Positions 4,836 through 5,410 of a stretch of 5,410 nucleotides of DNA are shown here, one piece after another (position 1 is the stretch's first letter; every line of letters begins with the position of its first letter). Below the pieces are notes generated by a model. It searched no databases, had not been told where the DNA came from, and worked only from the letters and a program-made list of their open reading frames with translations. Source of the DNA: Pseudomonadota bacterium (GTDB lineage: Bacteria > Pseudomonadota > Alphaproteobacteria > Rhizobiales > Hyphomicrobiaceae). The position numbers and the translations under genes are program-made. The stretch covers positions 1 to 5,410 of the forward strand of contig JAKALI010000332.1 in NCBI GenBank assembly GCA_021813195.1, read 5' to 3'.

Positions 4836-5038
4836 AAGGCGGCGACAAGCCAATGGAGCCGCGGTGCATCCTCGGGCGCTCAATTGAAAGCGAGCATGAC
4901 GTGGAATCAATCAAGGCAGACCTGTTCCACCGGCATAAACACCTATGGGTCGAACTTGATTCACCGTCACTCCCAACCGAACTACGGAATTCGGCTATGT
5001 GGCTAGGGCTGCAACTTTACCCGAGAAAGGGCGACTGA
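4832..5038 (+). CDS. Small phage protein of unknown function (68 aa)
   Basis: The GTG at 4832 overlaps the upstream stop as GTGA, with GGAGG at 4823-4827 four bases before it. The 68-residue product is polar, with the core SIESEHDVESIKADLFHRHKHL, then WVELDSP and a C-terminal helix ending LQLYPRKGD. The pattern of a short helix with His/Lys followed by a strand resembles small proteins found near Q genes in other phages, but no function is established. The same frame stays open upstream for about 150 codons through the DUF1937 gene; that part is Arg/Ser/Pro-rich and is rejected as coding. The end overlaps the next gene as TGATG. Confidence 0.72.
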   Translation: MKGGDKPMEPRCILGRSIESEHDVESIKADLFHRHKHLWVELDSPSLPTELRNSAMWLGLQLYPRKGD

Positions 5039-5385
5039 TGGGGGCACCTGAATGGCTTGGACAAGCGCATTACCACCTGACAATCTGGGGCGCTTGGCGC
5101 CGAATGGCCCCTGGAAGTGTAGGGCGAGGATACCCGACTCACTCTGCTGGGCTTGGCTCCGGCGGAGTTTCCTCTGATTTCGACGATATGGCCGATGAGG
5201 CCGACTGCCGGTCCGCTAGGGCATGCGATACGGTGATCATGGATCTCCCCGATCTGTACAGGATAGCCCTGGAATCCGAATACCTCATGCAGGGCGTTTT
5301 TAAGCATAACCGGCGATCAACCACCGAATTACTCCTGGATGCTCAGGACGCTTTCTGGCAAAAGGCCCGGAGGCTCGTTGATTAA
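5038..5385 (+). CDS. Q-like phage late antitermination protein
   Basis: The product (115 residues) resembles the small Q-type antiterminators of lambdoid and other temperate phages, which load onto RNA polymerase paused at the late promoter and let it read through terminators into late genes. Visible family-like features are an N-terminal helix with paired aromatics (LTIWGAWRRM, 14-23), a GYPTHSAG block at 31-38, GGVSSDFDD at 42-50, a D-x-VIMDLPDLYRIALESEYL block at 64-83 as in the sigma-4-like helices, and a terminal helix LLLDAQDAFWQKARRL. The usual LGIS.RTY helix-turn-helix signature is replaced by HNRRSTTELLLDAQ, so the DNA-binding part has diverged. The ATG at 5038 overlaps the previous stop as TGATG, with AAAGGG at 5026-5031. 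The position downstream of ninB and ninG fits Q. Confidence 0.65.
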   Translation: MGAPEWLGQAHYHLTIWGAWRRMAPGSVGRGYPTHSAGLGSGGVSSDFDDMADEADCRSARACDTVIMDLPDLYRIALESEYLMQGVFKHNRRSTTELLLDAQDAFWQKARRLVD

Positions 5386-5410
5386 TGGCTCAGGGCAATC
5401 GCATTTACCC
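5385..5410 (+). CDS. Start of a further gene (3' end outside window)
   Basis: An ATG at 5385 overlaps the Q-like stop as TAATG, with GGAGG at 5369-5373 eleven bases upstream, a longer spacing than elsewhere here. Only MAQGNRIYP can be read before the window ends. The product cannot be identified. The overlap implies that Q is not the last gene of the coupled block, unless this frame closes soon. Confidence 0.45.

Overview
The window is a block of phage genes, all on the + strand. It most likely comes from a temperate lambdoid-type phage or prophage of a proteobacterium, with a betaproteobacterial host (Burkholderiales-like) as a tentative guess. The phage call rests on the gene order NinB - NinG - Q-like protein, which is the nin region and late regulator arrangement of lambda-type phages. 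It is supported by a solitary phage-type cytosine-5 DNA methyltransferase and two small nucleotide-metabolism proteins of phage type. The host guess rests only on general resemblance of the proteins, GTG start use and moderately high GC. No host gene, tRNA, rRNA, CRISPR array, insertion sequence or integrase is visible.

Layout. Bases 1-160 hold the end of a zinc-ribbon protein. Two small uncharacterised genes follow (164-364, 361-579), then NinB (576-974). An AT-richer HNH endonuclease gene (961-1533) overlaps the end of ninB. Next come a 38-codon ORF (1530-1646), the DNA cytosine methyltransferase (1643-2470), an 80-residue protein of unknown function (2467-2709) and NinG (2706-3284). They are followed by a two-helix membrane protein (3281-3655), a helical 87-residue protein (3665-3928), a DUF5664-type dATP/dGTP diphosphohydrolase-like protein with a fused C-terminal phage domain (3925-4491), a DUF1937 / nucleoside deoxyribosyltransferase-like protein (4488-4835), a 68-residue unknown (4832-5038) and a Q-like antiterminator (5038-5385). 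The first codons of another gene start at 5385.

Working together. Coding is continuous: the largest gap between genes is 9 bases, and most junctions are 4-base ATGA or GTGA stop/start overlaps, so the block reads as one translationally coupled transcript. NinB and NinG would act in phage recombination, the methyltransferase would mark phage DNA (probably against host restriction), and the two nucleotide enzymes would adjust nucleotide pools. The Q-like protein would then switch on late genes that lie beyond the window.

The most notable signals are a recurring junction design (GGAGG, four bases, then RTGA) at six gene boundaries, which gives unrelated proteins the same kind of C-terminal tripeptide, and an HNH gene that breaks this pattern and looks like a later insertion. 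I found no convincing undescribed multi-gene system. The HNH-methyltransferase neighbourhood and the nucleotide-enzyme pair are the best candidates for a second look.
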